Positions 1 through 6,464 of a stretch of 7,529 nucleotides of DNA are shown one piece after another. A program made the position numbers and the translations under genes. Under the pieces are notes generated by a model. The model did not search any database, was not told where the DNA came from, and worked only from the letters and a program-made list of their open reading frames with translations. Where the stretch lies: assembly GCA_007123465.1 (NCBI GenBank), contig SKLB01000142.1:1-7529 (forward strand). The letters are read 5' to 3'. Positions within the stretch are counted from its first letter, which is position 1, and each line of letters begins with the position of its first letter. This stretch comes from Spirochaetales bacterium. Lineage in GTDB: Bacteria > Spirochaetota > Spirochaetia > DSM-27196 > PWMO01.

Positions 1-1116
1 AAGATCGCGCTGGCGCTGCTGGTCGGCGCAGTCATTATCCTGGGGTTTGCTGCGTGTCAACGCGAGGCTGAGGCGCAGCCGGTGCGTATCGGTGTGGCTG
101 GAGCGCACAGTGGTGACCTTGCCAGCTATGGTCTGCCGACGGTCAACGCCGCCGAGCTCGTTGCTGAATTGTACAACGAGAACGGAGGGATAAATGGCTC
201 GCGTGTCCAGTTGTTTATCGAAGACGATGTCTGTCAACCGGAGGTTGCAGCCAACACCGCGGCCAAACTGGTGGGTGACGGCGTTGTTGCGGTTATCGGA
301 CATATCTGCAGCGGAGCGACGTTTGCAGCGTTGGGAACCTATCTGGACTCCGATATCCTGGCAATTTCACCATCGGCCACGGCTCCGGATCTTACCCAGA
401 GCGGTGATTATCCCAACTTCTTCCGCACCATAGCATCAGATGACGCCCAGGCGCGGCTACAGGTGGACTTTGCGCTTGATACTCTCGATGCGCAACGGAT
501 TGCAGTGCTGCACGACCGCGGCGACTACGGCCGTGGACTGGCCGAGAACGCGCGTGATTTCATCGAGACCGACGGGCGCGCACAGGTTGTAGTATTTGAC
601 GGCGTTACACCGGGCGCAGTAGACTATTCGGCAATTATTGCGCGTATCCAGCAGAGCAACGCGGACGCCATCATCTACGGTGGTTATCATCCCGAAGCTT
701 CGCGGATTGTCGGGCAGATGCGCGATCGCGGCATGGACACGCTGTTCATTTCCGGTGACGGTGTCAAGGATGATACCTTCATCCAGACCGCCGGCCCCGC
801 CTCCGAAGGCGTATACGCCACCGGTCCGATGGACCTCAGCGGCAACCCCGTGGCGGTTGAGGCCGCTCAACGCCATCGCGACAAGTACGGTGAAGAGCCG
901 GGACCCTTCTTCCTGGAGGCCTACGCGGCGGCACTGGCGCTGTTCAACGCGATCGAAATCGGCGGCACAACGTACGACGGCATTACCAACGCGCTGCGCA
1001 ATAACACCGTTGACACCTCGGTAGGCCCGGTGCGTTTTGACGCTCGCGGCGACGCCGAAGGTGTTGGTTTTGCGGTCTACCAGGTGCAGAACGGCGAGTA
1101 TGTCGAGCTTCGCTAA
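1..1116 (+). CDS. livJ: Branched-chain amino acid ABC transporter substrate-binding lipoprotein (5' partial)
   Basis: This is the extracytoplasmic binding protein that captures leucine, isoleucine, valine or a related amino acid and delivers it to LivHM. The reading frame is open from base 1, so the start codon lies just outside the window. The first visible residues are Lys, a hydrophobic stretch, then GFAAC with the lipobox Cys at bases 55-57, indicating a lipoprotein signal and membrane tethering. A GTG at 82 is therefore an internal Val, not the start. About 371 residues are visible, the normal mature size for the Peripla_BP_6 / LivJ family. Family landmarks are clear: HSGDLASYG near the N-terminus, two Cys (bases 232-234 and 307-309) matching the LivJ disulfide pair, GHICSGAT, SPSATAPDLT, HDRGDYG, YGGYHPE and the C-terminal VGPVRFDARGD. 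The acidic residue expected to bind the ligand amino group is Asp (757-759) where E. coli LivJ has Glu226. Exact ligand preference cannot be read from sequence; livK is an equally fair name. Confidence 0.95.
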   Translation, partial: KIALALLVGAVIILGFAACQREAEAQPVRIGVAGAHSGDLASYGLPTVNAAELVAELYNENGGINGSRVQLFIEDDVCQPEVAANTAAKLVGDGVVAVIGHICSGATFAALGTYLDSDILAISPSATAPDLTQSGDYPNFFRTIASDDAQARLQVDFALDTLDAQRIAVLHDRGDYGRGLAENARDFIETDGRAQVVVFDGVTPGAVDYSAIIARIQQSNADAIIYGGYHPEASRIVGQMRDRGMDTLFISGDGVKDDTFIQTAGPASEGVYATGPMDLSGNPVAVEAAQRHRDKYGEEPGPFFLEAYAAALALFNAIEIGGTTYDGITNALRNNTVDTSVGPVRFDARGDAEGVGFAVYQVQNGEYVELR

Positions 1117-1128
1117 CGGATCCTCGAC

Positions 1129-1142
1129 CGGTGGTATCACCG
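1129..1142 (+). repeat. Small inverted repeat after the binding-protein gene
   Basis: CGGTG, a GTAT loop, then CACCG form a short 5-bp stem just downstream of the binding-protein stop codon. It is seen directly but is short enough to be chance. If transcribed it would sit 5' of the much stronger hairpin at 1167-1200. Confidence 0.3.
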
Positions 1143-1166
1143 AATGTACCATTGAATTCGATGCCT

Positions 1167-1200
1167 ACGGTCTCGCACGGCGCATGCCGTGCGAGACCGT
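1167..1200 (+). terminator. Perfect 15-bp inverted repeat, candidate attenuating or mRNA-stabilising hairpin between livJ and livH
   Basis: The left arm ACGGTCTCGCACGGC (1167-1181) is the exact reverse complement of the right arm (1186-1200), separated by the loop GCAT. Eleven of fifteen pairs are G-C, so the RNA hairpin would be very stable. No T-run follows, so it is not a canonical intrinsic terminator. It begins 50 nt after the binding-protein stop and ends 21 nt before the livH ribosome binding site. Hairpins in this position, such as the malE-malF intergenic repeats of E. coli, protect upstream mRNA from 3' exonucleases and keep binding protein in excess over permease. That role is inferred here. 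A palindromic protein-binding site or a dispersed repeat element are alternatives. Confidence 0.6.
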
Positions 1201-1220
1201 CCTGTCACGTGCAGCGCCAC

Positions 1221-1239
1221 GAAAGGTCAGACAAGAGTG
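1221..1239 (+). promoter_or_regulatory. livH ribosome binding site and GTG start
   Basis: GAAAGG at 1221-1226 lies 10 nt before the GTG at 1237. This decides the start: translation from GTG 1237 gives MNYFLGLFVSGLTRGSIYAL, matching LivH N-termini. The longer in-frame start at 1189 would lie inside the 1167-1200 hairpin and add 16 unrelated residues. Confidence 0.75.
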
Positions 1240-2139
1240 AACTACTTCCTCGGCCTGTTTGTCAGCGGGTTGACCCGCGGTAGCATCTACGCTCTGCTCG
1301 CGCTCGGGTATACCATGGTCTACGGTATTATCGAGCTGATCAACTTTGCCCACGGCGAAATCTACATGATCGGCGCGTTCACGGCGTTGATTCTGGCCAG
1401 CGTGCTCAGTATCGCCGGACTGGATGCTATCAGTATCCTGGTGATCGCGAGCCTGGTGGCCATGATCTATTCTGCGGCGTACGGCTTTACCATGGAGAAG
1501 ATTGCCTACAAGCCGGTGCGCAACAGTCAGCGTCTTTCGGCGCTGATCAGCGCGATCGGGATGTCCCTCTTCCTGCAGAATTACGTGCGTCTGGCGCAGA
1601 CGTCGAACTTCCTGCCGTTTCCAACGCTGATACCGCGGTTTGGGTTCCTGCAGCAGCTGACGTTTCAAGTGACATCGGCGCAGTTTGTTATCTTTGTCAC
1701 TACTACCGTGGTCATGATCCTGCTGACGCTTCTGATCAAGTTTACCCGCATCGGCAAGTCCATGCGCGCGGCCAGTCAGGACAAGACCATGGCGATGCTG
1801 CTGGGGGTCAACGTTAATCGCGTTATCGCGCTGACATTCATCATCGGATCTGCAACCGCAGCGCTGGGCGGCGTGCTGATCAGCTCGTTTACCGGTCAGA
1901 TCAACTTCTACATCGGCTTTATGGCCGGTATCAAGGCCTTTGTTGCTGCGGTTCTCGGCGGAATCGGCAGTATTCCCGGCGCAGTTCTGGGAAGTTTTGT
2001 CCTCGGTTGGACAGAGTCTTTTGGCGCCGGTTACATATCGAGTGACTACGAGGATGTATTTGCATTTGCGATTCTGGTGTTGATACTGATCTTCAAACCT
2101 TCGGGTTTGCTCGGGCGCCCGGAAAACAAAAAGGTGTAA
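1237..2139 (+). CDS. livH: Branched-chain amino acid ABC transporter permease LivH
   Basis: This is one of the two inner-membrane channel subunits of the LIV importer, pairing with LivM. The 300-residue product is the usual LivH length. The N-terminus GLTRGSIYALLALGYTMVYGIIELINFAHGE is diagnostic of LivH, and several hydrophobic helices follow (roughly residues 12-32, 43-60, 64-84, 103-118, 148-168, 195-218, 228-256, 273-288). The cytoplasmic coupling (EAA-like) loop is RIGKSMRAASQDKTMAMLLGV around residues 171-191, where LivG or LivF would dock. GGIGSIPGAVLGSFVLG near residues 241-257 and the C-terminal FKPSGLLG are also family hallmarks. The start is GTG 1237, chosen for its ribosome binding site and family alignment. 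The gene follows a 120-nt hairpin-containing gap and is separated from livM by 3 nt, with the livM ribosome binding site overlapping the livH 3' end. Confidence 0.95.
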   Translation: MNYFLGLFVSGLTRGSIYALLALGYTMVYGIIELINFAHGEIYMIGAFTALILASVLSIAGLDAISILVIASLVAMIYSAAYGFTMEKIAYKPVRNSQRLSALISAIGMSLFLQNYVRLAQTSNFLPFPTLIPRFGFLQQLTFQVTSAQFVIFVTTTVVMILLTLLIKFTRIGKSMRAASQDKTMAMLLGVNVNRVIALTFIIGSATAALGGVLISSFTGQINFYIGFMAGIKAFVAAVLGGIGSIPGAVLGSFVLGWTESFGAGYISSDYEDVFAFAILVLILIFKPSGLLGRPENKKV

Positions 2140-2142
2140 GCG

Positions 2143-3438
2143 ATGTCTTCGCAGGCAACAACGCAACCGCAACCGCGCCGCTATCTCGCCTACGCCCGAC
2201 GTTCGCTGCTGGTGTCAATCTGGTTTGCGATACTGACTTTTCCGATTATTGTCATCCGGGCCAATACCATAACCGGTACCATAACGTGGCGCTGGCACAA
2301 CATCGGCTGGATCGTTGGCGGGACCTTTGTCGGATCGTGGATCTGGCGCTACTTCCTGGAACGCAAACGTGCGGGCGCCGCAGCCACTATGGGACCGCTG
2401 CGGCAGAGGCTGGCAGCGTCGCGAGCCATTGTTGCCCAGGCCGTAAGGCGCCCCGCGGTGGCTCGCGGCGGGATTGCCGCGCTGCTGCTGCTGGTAGTTG
2501 CTTTCCCGTTTGTGGGCGGGATGTACCAGACCAACATCATGACCACGGCGCTGCTCTACGTTGTGCTGGGGTTGGGGCTCAATATTATCATCGGTCTGGG
2601 AGGGATGCTGCATATCGGCTACATCGCCTTCTACGCGCTGGGAGCCTACAGTTACGCGCTGCTCAACTTCCACTTTGGACTCAACTTCTGGCTGGCGCTG
2701 CCGGTCGGCGCGCTGGTGGGTGGGCTGTTCAGCCTGGCAATCGGGATTCCAGTGCTGCGGTTGCGCGGAGACTACCTGGCAATTGTAACCCTGGCGTTTG
2801 CCGAGATTACCCGCCTGGTACTGGAAAACTGGAGCAGTCTGACGTTCGGCACAGCCGGTATTCGCAACATTCCGCGTCCGGCCATTGCGGGAATTCGCCT
2901 GACGCTGCCGCAGACAACCACCTTTGTCTATTTTATCATGATATTGATGGTGGCTCTGACGATCTTTGTGGTGAACCGGCTGGAGAACAGCCGCATCGGG
3001 CGTCAATTTGTGGCCATGAAAGAGGATTTCATCGCCTGCCAGGCAATGGGGGTGAACATTGCCCGAACCAAGCTGGCGGCGCTCGGGCTGGGCGGGATGT
3101 GGGCCGGTCTGGCCGGTGTAGTGTTTGCCGCGCGTACCACGTTCATCAACCCCGCCAGTTTCACCGTCTGGGAATCGATTATCGTGCTTTGTACCGTAGT
3201 GCTCGGCGGTATGGGCTCGATTCCCGGCGTCATCACCGGAGCGCTGGTGCTGATTCTGGTACCGGAGTACCTGCGCGCGTTTGCCCAGTTTCGCATGCTG
3301 CTGTTTGGTGCGGTGCTGGTGACTATGATGGTATTTCGCCCCGGCGGTCTGATCCAGAAGCGGCGCCGAGCCTACACGATTTCTGCGCAAGAGAAGCAGG
3401 TGGCCGGCGAAATCGGTGATCCGGGCATACAGGGGTAG
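2143..3438 (+). CDS. livM: Branched-chain amino acid ABC transporter permease LivM
   Basis: This is the second inner-membrane channel subunit of the LIV importer. At 431 residues it is the long, E. coli-like form of LivM. Residues 1-110 form an N-terminal extension (LivM_N / DUF3382 type) with about two membrane segments (roughly 20-40 and 54-70) and a basic linker. The core permease follows from about 111: YVVLGLGLNIIIGLGGMLHIGYIAFYALGAY (139-169), then LRLRGDYLAIVTLAFAEITRL (205-225). The coupling loop is RIGRQFVAMKEDFIACQAMGV (284-304), followed by GGMGSIPGVITGA (355-367) and FRPGGLI (398-404). The ATG at 2143 is preceded by AAGG at 2131-2134, which overlaps the end of livH. The next gene starts at or within 3 nt of its stop, supporting translational coupling. 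Confidence 0.95.
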   Translation: MSSQATTQPQPRRYLAYARRSLLVSIWFAILTFPIIVIRANTITGTITWRWHNIGWIVGGTFVGSWIWRYFLERKRAGAAATMGPLRQRLAASRAIVAQAVRRPAVARGGIAALLLLVVAFPFVGGMYQTNIMTTALLYVVLGLGLNIIIGLGGMLHIGYIAFYALGAYSYALLNFHFGLNFWLALPVGALVGGLFSLAIGIPVLRLRGDYLAIVTLAFAEITRLVLENWSSLTFGTAGIRNIPRPAIAGIRLTLPQTTTFVYFIMILMVALTIFVVNRLENSRIGRQFVAMKEDFIACQAMGVNIARTKLAALGLGGMWAGLAGVVFAARTTFINPASFTVWESIIVLCTVVLGGMGSIPGVITGALVLILVPEYLRAFAQFRMLLFGAVLVTMMVFRPGGLIQKRRRAYTISAQEKQVAGEIGDPGIQG

Positions 3439-3441
3439 GTG

Positions 3442-4224
3442 ATGGTACTCGATGTTCGCGGTCTGACAATGGACTTCGGTGGGCTGCGCGCCGTGGATCA
3501 CGTTGATCTGCAGGTCAACGAGGGCGAGATCGTTGCGCTGATCGGTCCCAATGGAGCAGGCAAGACCACCTTCTTCAACTGTGTTACCGGTATGTACGTA
3601 CCCACCGCGGGTACGGTGACCATTGCGCGGCCGGGTACTGATGCACGCCAGATTACCAGAATGCGGCCGCACTTGATTACCGCCCAGGGGCTGGCGCGCA
3701 CGTTCCAGAATATCCGCTTGTTTTCCGAAATGACGGTGCTGGAGAACGTCATGATCGGGCGGGATTGTCGGCTGAGCGCCGGTATTCTCGGGGCTATCGT
3801 GCGCAACAGGAAGACCGTGGCCGAGGAGAAGCAGGTGGTGCTCGACAGCTACGCTATGCTGGAGATGGTCGGTATTGGCCGGTGGGCCAATGAAACCGCC
3901 AAGAACCTGCCGTATGGTGCGCAGCGCCGCCTCGAAATCGCACGCGCACTGGCAACCGAGCCGTTCCTGCTGCTGCTCGACGAGCCGGCTGCTGGAATGA
4001 ATCCCCAGGAGACCCGTGATCTGGTAGCGCTGATCCGCCGTCTGCGAACTGACCACCACCTTTCGATCTTCCTGATCGAGCACGATATGAGCCTGGTCAT
4101 GACGCTCTCAGAGCGCATCTACGTAATGGACTATGGCAAGCTGATAGCCGTTGGAGACCCCGGTGAAGTTCGTCGTGATCCCTCGGTCATCAAAGCTTAC
4201 CTGGGAGAAGACGTCAGTGCTTGA
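3442..4224 (+). CDS. livG: Branched-chain amino acid ABC transporter ATP-binding protein LivG
   Basis: This is a cytoplasmic ATPase subunit that forms a heterodimer with LivF and powers import through LivHM. Counting from the ATG at 3442 the product has 260 residues, the usual LivG size. All ABC motifs are visible: Walker A GPNGAGKTT (35-43), Q-loop Gln89 in ARTFQN, signature region LPYGAQRRLEIARAL (156-170), Walker B LLLLDEP (176-182, catalytic Glu181) and H-loop His214 in LIEHDM. The signature reads YGAQ rather than LSGGQ, which is normal for LivG. The longer insertion between the Q-loop and signature also fits LivG rather than LivF. A GTG at 3439 directly abuts the livM stop and adds one residue. 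ATG 3442 is preferred because AGGGG (3431-3435) then sits 6 nt upstream instead of 3. The gene overlaps livF by 8 nt. Confidence 0.95.
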   Translation: MVLDVRGLTMDFGGLRAVDHVDLQVNEGEIVALIGPNGAGKTTFFNCVTGMYVPTAGTVTIARPGTDARQITRMRPHLITAQGLARTFQNIRLFSEMTVLENVMIGRDCRLSAGILGAIVRNRKTVAEEKQVVLDSYAMLEMVGIGRWANETAKNLPYGAQRRLEIARALATEPFLLLLDEPAAGMNPQETRDLVALIRRLRTDHHLSIFLIEHDMSLVMTLSERIYVMDYGKLIAVGDPGEVRRDPSVIKAYLGEDVSA

Positions 4225-4924
4225 GCTCAGCGCGGTAAATGCTTTCTACGGAAGAATCCAGGCGCTCAAGGATGTCTCTATCCGTGTCAGCGCGGGGGAA
4301 ATCATCACACTGATCGGTGCTAATGGCGCCGGCAAGACTACTACCCTGATGTCGGTATCCGGTATTGTGCGGCCGGCCTCCGGGGCAATCATGTTCGAGG
4401 ATCGCAATCTGAACGAAGTCGAGCCGGACCAGATCGTAGCCGCGGGGATCAGCCACGTACCCGAGGGACGGCGGATCTTCCCGTACCTGACCGTGCAGGA
4501 GAATCTCGATCTGGGCGCGTACCTGCGACGCGATAGAGCGGCCGTGAGAACGGACCTGGAATACGTCTTCGAGTTGTTTCCGATCCTGTCTCAGCGGCGG
4601 CATCAGCCCGGTGGCACGCTCAGCGGCGGCGAGCAGCAGATGCTGGCAATCTCGCGGGCGCTGATGGCGCGCCCGCGGCTGCTCCTGCTCGATGAGCCGT
4701 CACTTGGGCTTGCGCCGTTGATCGTGCAGCAGATATTCGAAATACTGGGGCAGATCAACCGCGAGAACGGTACCACCATCTTTCTGGTGGAGCAGAATGC
4801 TTACATGGCGCTGCGCGTTGCACACCGCGGTTACGTGATGGAGAACGGTTCTATCGTTCTGACCGATGATTCAACAGTGCTACTGGAGAATGCACAAGTC
4901 AAGAGCGCCTATCTGGGTGTATAA
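4217..4924 (+). CDS. livF: Branched-chain amino acid ABC transporter ATP-binding protein LivF
   Basis: This is the second cytoplasmic ATPase subunit of the LIV importer, the partner of LivG. From the GTG at 4217 it has 235 residues and begins MLELSAVNAFYGRIQALKDV, the characteristic LivF N-terminus. Motifs are Walker A GANGAGKTT (34-42), VPEGRRIFPYLTVQENL after the Q-loop region (81-97), signature LSGGEQQMLA (135-144), and Walker B LLLLDEP (155-161). The H-loop position carries Gln (LVEQN, Gln193), a known feature of LivF rather than a defect. GGGAG (4203-4207) lies 9 nt before the GTG, and the gene overlaps the end of livG by 8 nt. An upstream in-frame GTG at 4151 would add 22 residues encoded inside livG and unlike any ABC domain, so it was rejected. 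Confidence 0.95.
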   Translation: MLELSAVNAFYGRIQALKDVSIRVSAGEIITLIGANGAGKTTTLMSVSGIVRPASGAIMFEDRNLNEVEPDQIVAAGISHVPEGRRIFPYLTVQENLDLGAYLRRDRAAVRTDLEYVFELFPILSQRRHQPGGTLSGGEQQMLAISRALMARPRLLLLDEPSLGLAPLIVQQIFEILGQINRENGTTIFLVEQNAYMALRVAHRGYVMENGSIVLTDDSTVLLENAQVKSAYLGV

Positions 4925-4925
4925 T
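4920..4925 (+). promoter_or_regulatory. Possible internal promoter -10 (TATAAT) at the livF stop codon
   Basis: A perfect TATAAT spans the livF stop codon in otherwise GC-rich DNA, about 34 nt before the CBS-ACT start. Transcription would start near 4932 and leave a 27-nt leader containing the GGGAG ribosome binding site. No good -35 hexamer is seen 16-18 bp upstream, so it may be chance. Confidence 0.3.
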
Positions 4926-4936
4926 CGCAGAACCAG

Positions 4937-4958
4937 AGTCTAATACGGGAGTAAGACT
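4937..4958 (+). promoter_or_regulatory. Short stem-loop displaying the CBS-ACT ribosome binding site
   Basis: AGTCT (4937-4941) and AGACT (4954-4958) are complementary, with the ribosome binding site GGGAG (4947-4951) in the 12-nt loop and the ATG immediately after the 3' arm. The five-pair stem is weak and may be coincidental. The ribosome binding site itself, 7 nt before ATG 4959, is convincing. Confidence 0.3.
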
Positions 4959-5606
4959 ATGATTGTCTCGCGTGTCATGACAGAGAATCCGTTTACCGTG
5001 GAACCGGCAACACCGGTCACCGAAGCGCAGGCCGTGCTGCGCCGCGAGAAGATTCATCGCCTGCCGGTGCTCGACAGGCACGGGAAACTGGTTGGTATCA
5101 TTTCTGAGAAGGACCTGCTCTACGCATCGCCGTCGCCGGCGTCAACGCTGAACGTCTACGAGATGTCCGCGCTGCTTTCCAGGCTCAAAGTCGAGGCGGT
5201 AATGACCCGGGAGGTGGTAACTACAACACCCGATGAGACCCTGGAAGACGCGGCGCGTAAGCTCAGTGACAACAACATCGGCGGTCTGCCGGTTCTCGAT
5301 GCCAGAGGCGTTCTGGTAGGTATTATCACGGAGTCTGACATTTTCCGCGTCTTCATCGACCTCTTCGGCAGCCGCAAATCCGGTATCCGCGCAACATTCC
5401 GTATTCCCGAGCGCCCTGGAGAAATCGCGGAACTCAGCCAGGAGATCAGCGATGCCGGCGGGAACATCATCTCCTTCGGCACGCTGCCGGGAAACTCCTG
5501 GGACAACGCTGTCTGCGTCATCAAGGTCGAAGGGCTATCCAAAGAGCGGTTCGTTCAGGCGGTGGAGAGTAGTATTCTCGAGGTGATCGATATCCGGGAG
5601 TCCTGA
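4959..5606 (+). CDS. CBS-CBS-ACT domain protein, probable ligand-sensing regulator linked to the LIV transporter
   Basis: This 215-residue soluble protein carries a CBS pair and a C-terminal ACT-like domain, an architecture like AcuB-family proteins. CBS1 spans about residues 1-55 (MIVSRVMTENPFTVEP, IHRLPVLD, GIISEKDLL) and CBS2 about 77-133 (VEAVMTREVVTTTP, IGGLPVLD, GIITESDIF). Both keep the G-h-h-S/T-x-x-D motif (Ser49/Asp52 and Thr124/Asp127) that contacts adenosyl-nucleotide ribose in CBS proteins, so both sites look able to bind ligand. Residues about 143-213 resemble an ACT domain, with RIPERPGEIAELSQEISDAGGNI giving the glycine-containing turn used for amino acid binding. No catalytic or DNA-binding domain is present. 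It starts 34 nt after livF behind GGGAG, and its stop lies 3 nt before the hydrolase start. The position suggests it senses nucleotide and amino acid status for the transporter or related metabolism; that is inference. Confidence 0.9.
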   Translation: MIVSRVMTENPFTVEPATPVTEAQAVLRREKIHRLPVLDRHGKLVGIISEKDLLYASPSPASTLNVYEMSALLSRLKVEAVMTREVVTTTPDETLEDAARKLSDNNIGGLPVLDARGVLVGIITESDIFRVFIDLFGSRKSGIRATFRIPERPGEIAELSQEISDAGGNIISFGTLPGNSWDNAVCVIKVEGLSKERFVQAVESSILEVIDIRES

Positions 5607-5609
5607 CCG

Positions 5610-6446
5610 ATGACTGGAATGCCGCTGACCATTCTCCGTTACGCGATTATCGCGGTTACGATTGTACTCTTTGTGATGCTTCTGATTCCCGTCTTCGAGC
5701 GCAGGATGGTGTTTCATCCGGTGCGCTATCCGCACGGAAACTGGGCTCCCGAAGAGTTCAACCTGCCGGTTGAGGACCACTTTTTCGAGACCGAGGACGG
5801 CGTCTCGCTGCACGGCTGGTACGCGCGCGCTGAGAAGCCGGTAGGCAAGACCCTGCTCTGGGCGCAGGGTAACGCCGGCAACGTGAGCTACCGGATGCAG
5901 AACATGCGTCTGCTGCTGGACTGGGGACTCGATGTCTTTATCTTTGATTATCGCGGTTACGGCAAGAGCGAACGCGCTACGCCAACCGAAGCGGGGATCT
6001 ACGCCGATGGGCGCGCAGCGTACGACTACCTGGTTGGGCAGTTGAACATCGCTCCGCACGACGTTGTACTGTTTGGGCGCAGCCTTGGCTCAACGGTAAT
6101 GGTTGATCTGGCGCTGCAGCGTGAAGCTGCCGCACTGATTCTGGAGTCCCCGCTCAGCAACGCCCGCGACATGGCGCGGCAGATGGTTCCCGTTCTGCCG
6201 GTTCACCGGCTGATCTCCATAAGGCTCGATTCGCTGGCAAAGATTCCGGCGGTTGAGGCGCCGCTGCTGATAATCCATGGCGACCAGGATACCCTTATCC
6301 CGATCGAGCAGGGCAGGCGCCTGTACGACGCCGCCGGTGAGCCTAAACAGTTCTATGTCGTACGCGGCGCCGGCCACAATGACACCTTTGTTGTTGGTGG
6401 TGACGCGTACTTCCGGATGCTGCGCGATTTCATGACCGGGCTGTAG
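5610..6446 (+). CDS. Membrane-anchored alpha/beta hydrolase (YfhR / Bem46-like)
   Basis: This 278-residue serine hydrolase has a single N-terminal membrane segment (about residues 8-28), followed by FERRMVFHPVRYP, the typical opening of the Bem46/ABHD13/YfhR group. The catalytic domain therefore probably faces the periplasm or the membrane surface. The triad is visible: nucleophile Ser158 in GRSLG, Asp227 in HGDQDTLIP, and His256 in GAGHND. YRGYGKS (114-120) is also conserved. The oxyanion region reads WAQGNAGN, with Gln86 where relatives usually have His (HGNAGN). The substrate is unknown for most of this family; an ester, thioester or lipid is plausible, and peptide hydrolysis is not excluded. 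The ATG is preceded by GGGAG (5596-5600) with a 9-nt spacer inside the end of the CBS-ACT gene. The two are therefore almost certainly cotranscribed, though a functional link to amino acid uptake is not shown. Confidence 0.9.
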   Translation: MTGMPLTILRYAIIAVTIVLFVMLLIPVFERRMVFHPVRYPHGNWAPEEFNLPVEDHFFETEDGVSLHGWYARAEKPVGKTLLWAQGNAGNVSYRMQNMRLLLDWGLDVFIFDYRGYGKSERATPTEAGIYADGRAAYDYLVGQLNIAPHDVVLFGRSLGSTVMVDLALQREAAALILESPLSNARDMARQMVPVLPVHRLISIRLDSLAKIPAVEAPLLIIHGDQDTLIPIEQGRRLYDAAGEPKQFYVVRGAGHNDTFVVGGDAYFRMLRDFMTGL

Positions 6447-6464
6447 CGCACGGAGGTACAGCTC
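6438..6464. terminator. Possible bidirectional stem-loop at the convergent gene junction
   Basis: GCTGTA (6440-6445) pairs with TACAGC (6457-6462), extended by a G-T wobble and one more G-C pair to an 8-bp stem with an 11-nt loop. It spans the stop codons of both converging genes. No T-run follows on either strand, so efficient intrinsic termination is doubtful; a 3'-end protecting hairpin or chance are alternatives. Confidence 0.35.

Noticed and set aside
457..1152. A 231-codon minus-strand open frame opposite the binding-protein gene
   Set aside because: The forward frame matches LivJ throughout. The reverse product has no recognisable domain and no independent promoter or ribosome binding site is evident.
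1165..2172. A 335-codon minus-strand open frame opposite livH
   Set aside because: It is a codon-aligned shadow of livH with a charged, Gln/Arg/His-rich product and no domain; it arises from the same codon bias.
2286..3419. A 377-codon plus-strand open frame inside livM
   Set aside because: It is an out-of-frame shadow with an Ala/Gly/Arg/Cys-rich product and no membrane pattern, whereas the livM frame has full family similarity.
2215..4083. A 622-codon minus-strand open frame opposite livM and livG
   Set aside because: It is codon-aligned with livM and livG, which share a forward frame. It stays open only because TTA, CTA and TCA codons are absent from that stretch. Its product is rich in Gln, His and Arg with no recognisable domain, while both forward genes are unmistakable.
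4217..4924. Gln instead of His at the LivF H-loop as a possible catalytic defect
   Set aside because: VEQN at this position is normal in LivF proteins; the partner LivG retains its His.
4973..4982. Perfect 10-bp palindrome TGTCATGACA at the start of the CBS-ACT gene
   Set aside because: It encodes the conserved CBS segment VMT, is short, and no second copy was noticed; it is probably chance.
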